This document shows, in pieces, positions 63,510 to 64,000 of a DNA stretch of 64,000 nucleotides. The translations under genes were made by a program, and so were the position numbers. The stretch is from Paralithodes platypus (lineage: Eukaryota > Arthropoda > Malacostraca > Decapoda > Lithodidae): the NCBI GenBank assembly GCA_032716605.1, contig CM064505.1, positions 50,788,211 through 50,852,210 of the forward strand, in the 5' to 3' direction. How positions within the stretch are numbered: position 1 is the stretch's first letter; every line of letters starts with the position of its first letter. The notes beneath the pieces were generated by a model. The model ran no database searches. It was not told the origin of the DNA and saw nothing but the letters and a program-made list of their open reading frames with translations.

Positions 63510-64000
63510 CGCCTACCTTAAGGCCGGAGGAACCGAGTGTAGTACAGCCGGCGAACCCTTGTCTGCTAACTGGGTCGTTCCGAACGTGTCACCAAGCATG
63601 GCCGTTAAACACTTGGGCACGGATGGTGGCACGCAAAGGCATCACTTGGCAGTGGCTCCGGCGACCTCGTTTACGTCAGCCGACAACGGCGAATCTTGTT
63701 TCTTTAGAGGTGGAGTCACTAGCCCAGGAAATGATTGCCAAGAATGTCATCATCCCGGTCCCCCCAAATTACCCTGTATTCACGTCCAAACTATTTTTGG
63801 TTCCCAAAAGGGACAGTGTTCAGATGAGGCCGGTCGTAGACCTGTCTTATCTGAATCTTCACATTCACAACGAATCTTTCAGAATGTTAACAGTACACCA
63901 AATCAGGCTAACACTTCCGCCGGGAGGTTGGATGTGTTCACTAGACCTGACAGACGCCTATTGGCACGTATCGGTCAACAAAAGATTTCAAAGGTTTTTG
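63510..64000 (+). CDS. DIRS copy G reverse transcriptase, start only
   Basis: A frame open to the window edge, reading RKGITWQWLRRPRLRQ, FLVPKRDSVQMRPVVDLS, LHIHNESFRMLTVHQIRL and SLDLTDAYWHVSV. It is in a different frame from gag, as in DIRS-1, and the true start is not certain. No defect is visible in this part. Confidence 0.88.

Larger units (their letters stand above)
59423..64000 (+). mobile_element. DIRS-type retrotransposon copy G, 5' part
   Basis: Starts with the left terminal repeat (AT-TTATTAGTGGCCCC) inside the gag of copy F, in opposite orientation. It is closely similar to DIRS-1 in the terminal repeat, leader, gag and RT. It runs off the window inside RT. Confidence 0.92.

Noticed and set aside
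1..64000. Host protein-coding genes
   Set aside because: Every frame with recognisable motifs belongs to a transposable element. Remaining short frames (for example 12132-12377, 26584-26934, 60279-60506) have no motif, no homologue known to me and lie inside element leaders or arms.

Overview
This is a piece of a eukaryotic genome made almost entirely of transposable elements. I see no host gene that I can support. The mix of DIRS-type tyrosine-recombinase retrotransposons, I-type, CR1-type and RTE-like non-LTR retrotransposons, piggyBac and pogo-like DNA transposons, and (TAGA)n tails fits an invertebrate. A decapod crustacean is my best guess, because DIRS1-like elements are known to be widespread there; this is an inference from repeat content only.

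Layout. 1-2558 is the 3' part of a DIRS element on + (copy A), holding a small pogo-like element. 2966-13583 is an RTE-like LINE on - (copy a), split by a piggyBac-like MITE (3326-3958) and by a complete 8.6-kb DIRS element on - (DIRS-1, 4733-13352). 13583-15115 holds a GT microsatellite and two fold-back elements. 15115-15769 and 25629-25721 are pieces of a DIRS on - (copy D). A second complete DIRS of another family (DIRS-E, 15770-25628) sits between them and itself carries a jockey/CR1-group LINE. From 25722 a third DIRS family (DIRS-B, -) begins. Its recombinase gene is split by a 14.5-kb piggyBac element (26396-40861), which holds two I-type LINE copies, and by a third I-type LINE copy (41105-47638), which holds an RTE-like fragment. 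49406-50020 is a fold-back rearrangement of DIRS-B. 50013-50956 plus 57210-59422 are two halves of one DIRS copy (F, -), split by a 6.3-kb block with an RTE-like LINE, a CR1 LINE and a short (AAC)-tailed unit. From 59423 to the end a further DIRS (G, +) has inserted into the gag of copy F.

How it works together. The DIRS copies show the parts their circular-intermediate model needs: inverted terminal repeats of about 300 bp, and an internal complementary region (ICR) that matches the joined outer ends. The ICR of each family matches its own ends although the families have diverged. Insertions of DIRS-1, DIRS-E and DIRS-G, and the 3' end of copy A, can be explained by recombination at a shared AT dinucleotide without target duplication. 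The right ends carry a hairpin whose inner stem changes between families with pairing kept. The LINE and piggyBac insertions have clear target duplications (12, 13 and 15 bp, and TTAA), so the nesting order can be read. Nearly all coding regions are broken. The main exceptions are the DIRS-1 RT/RNase H frame, the gag of copy G (open but internally deleted), ORF1 of the third I-type LINE copy (open from 41706) and the RT-RNase H frame at 27196-29236.
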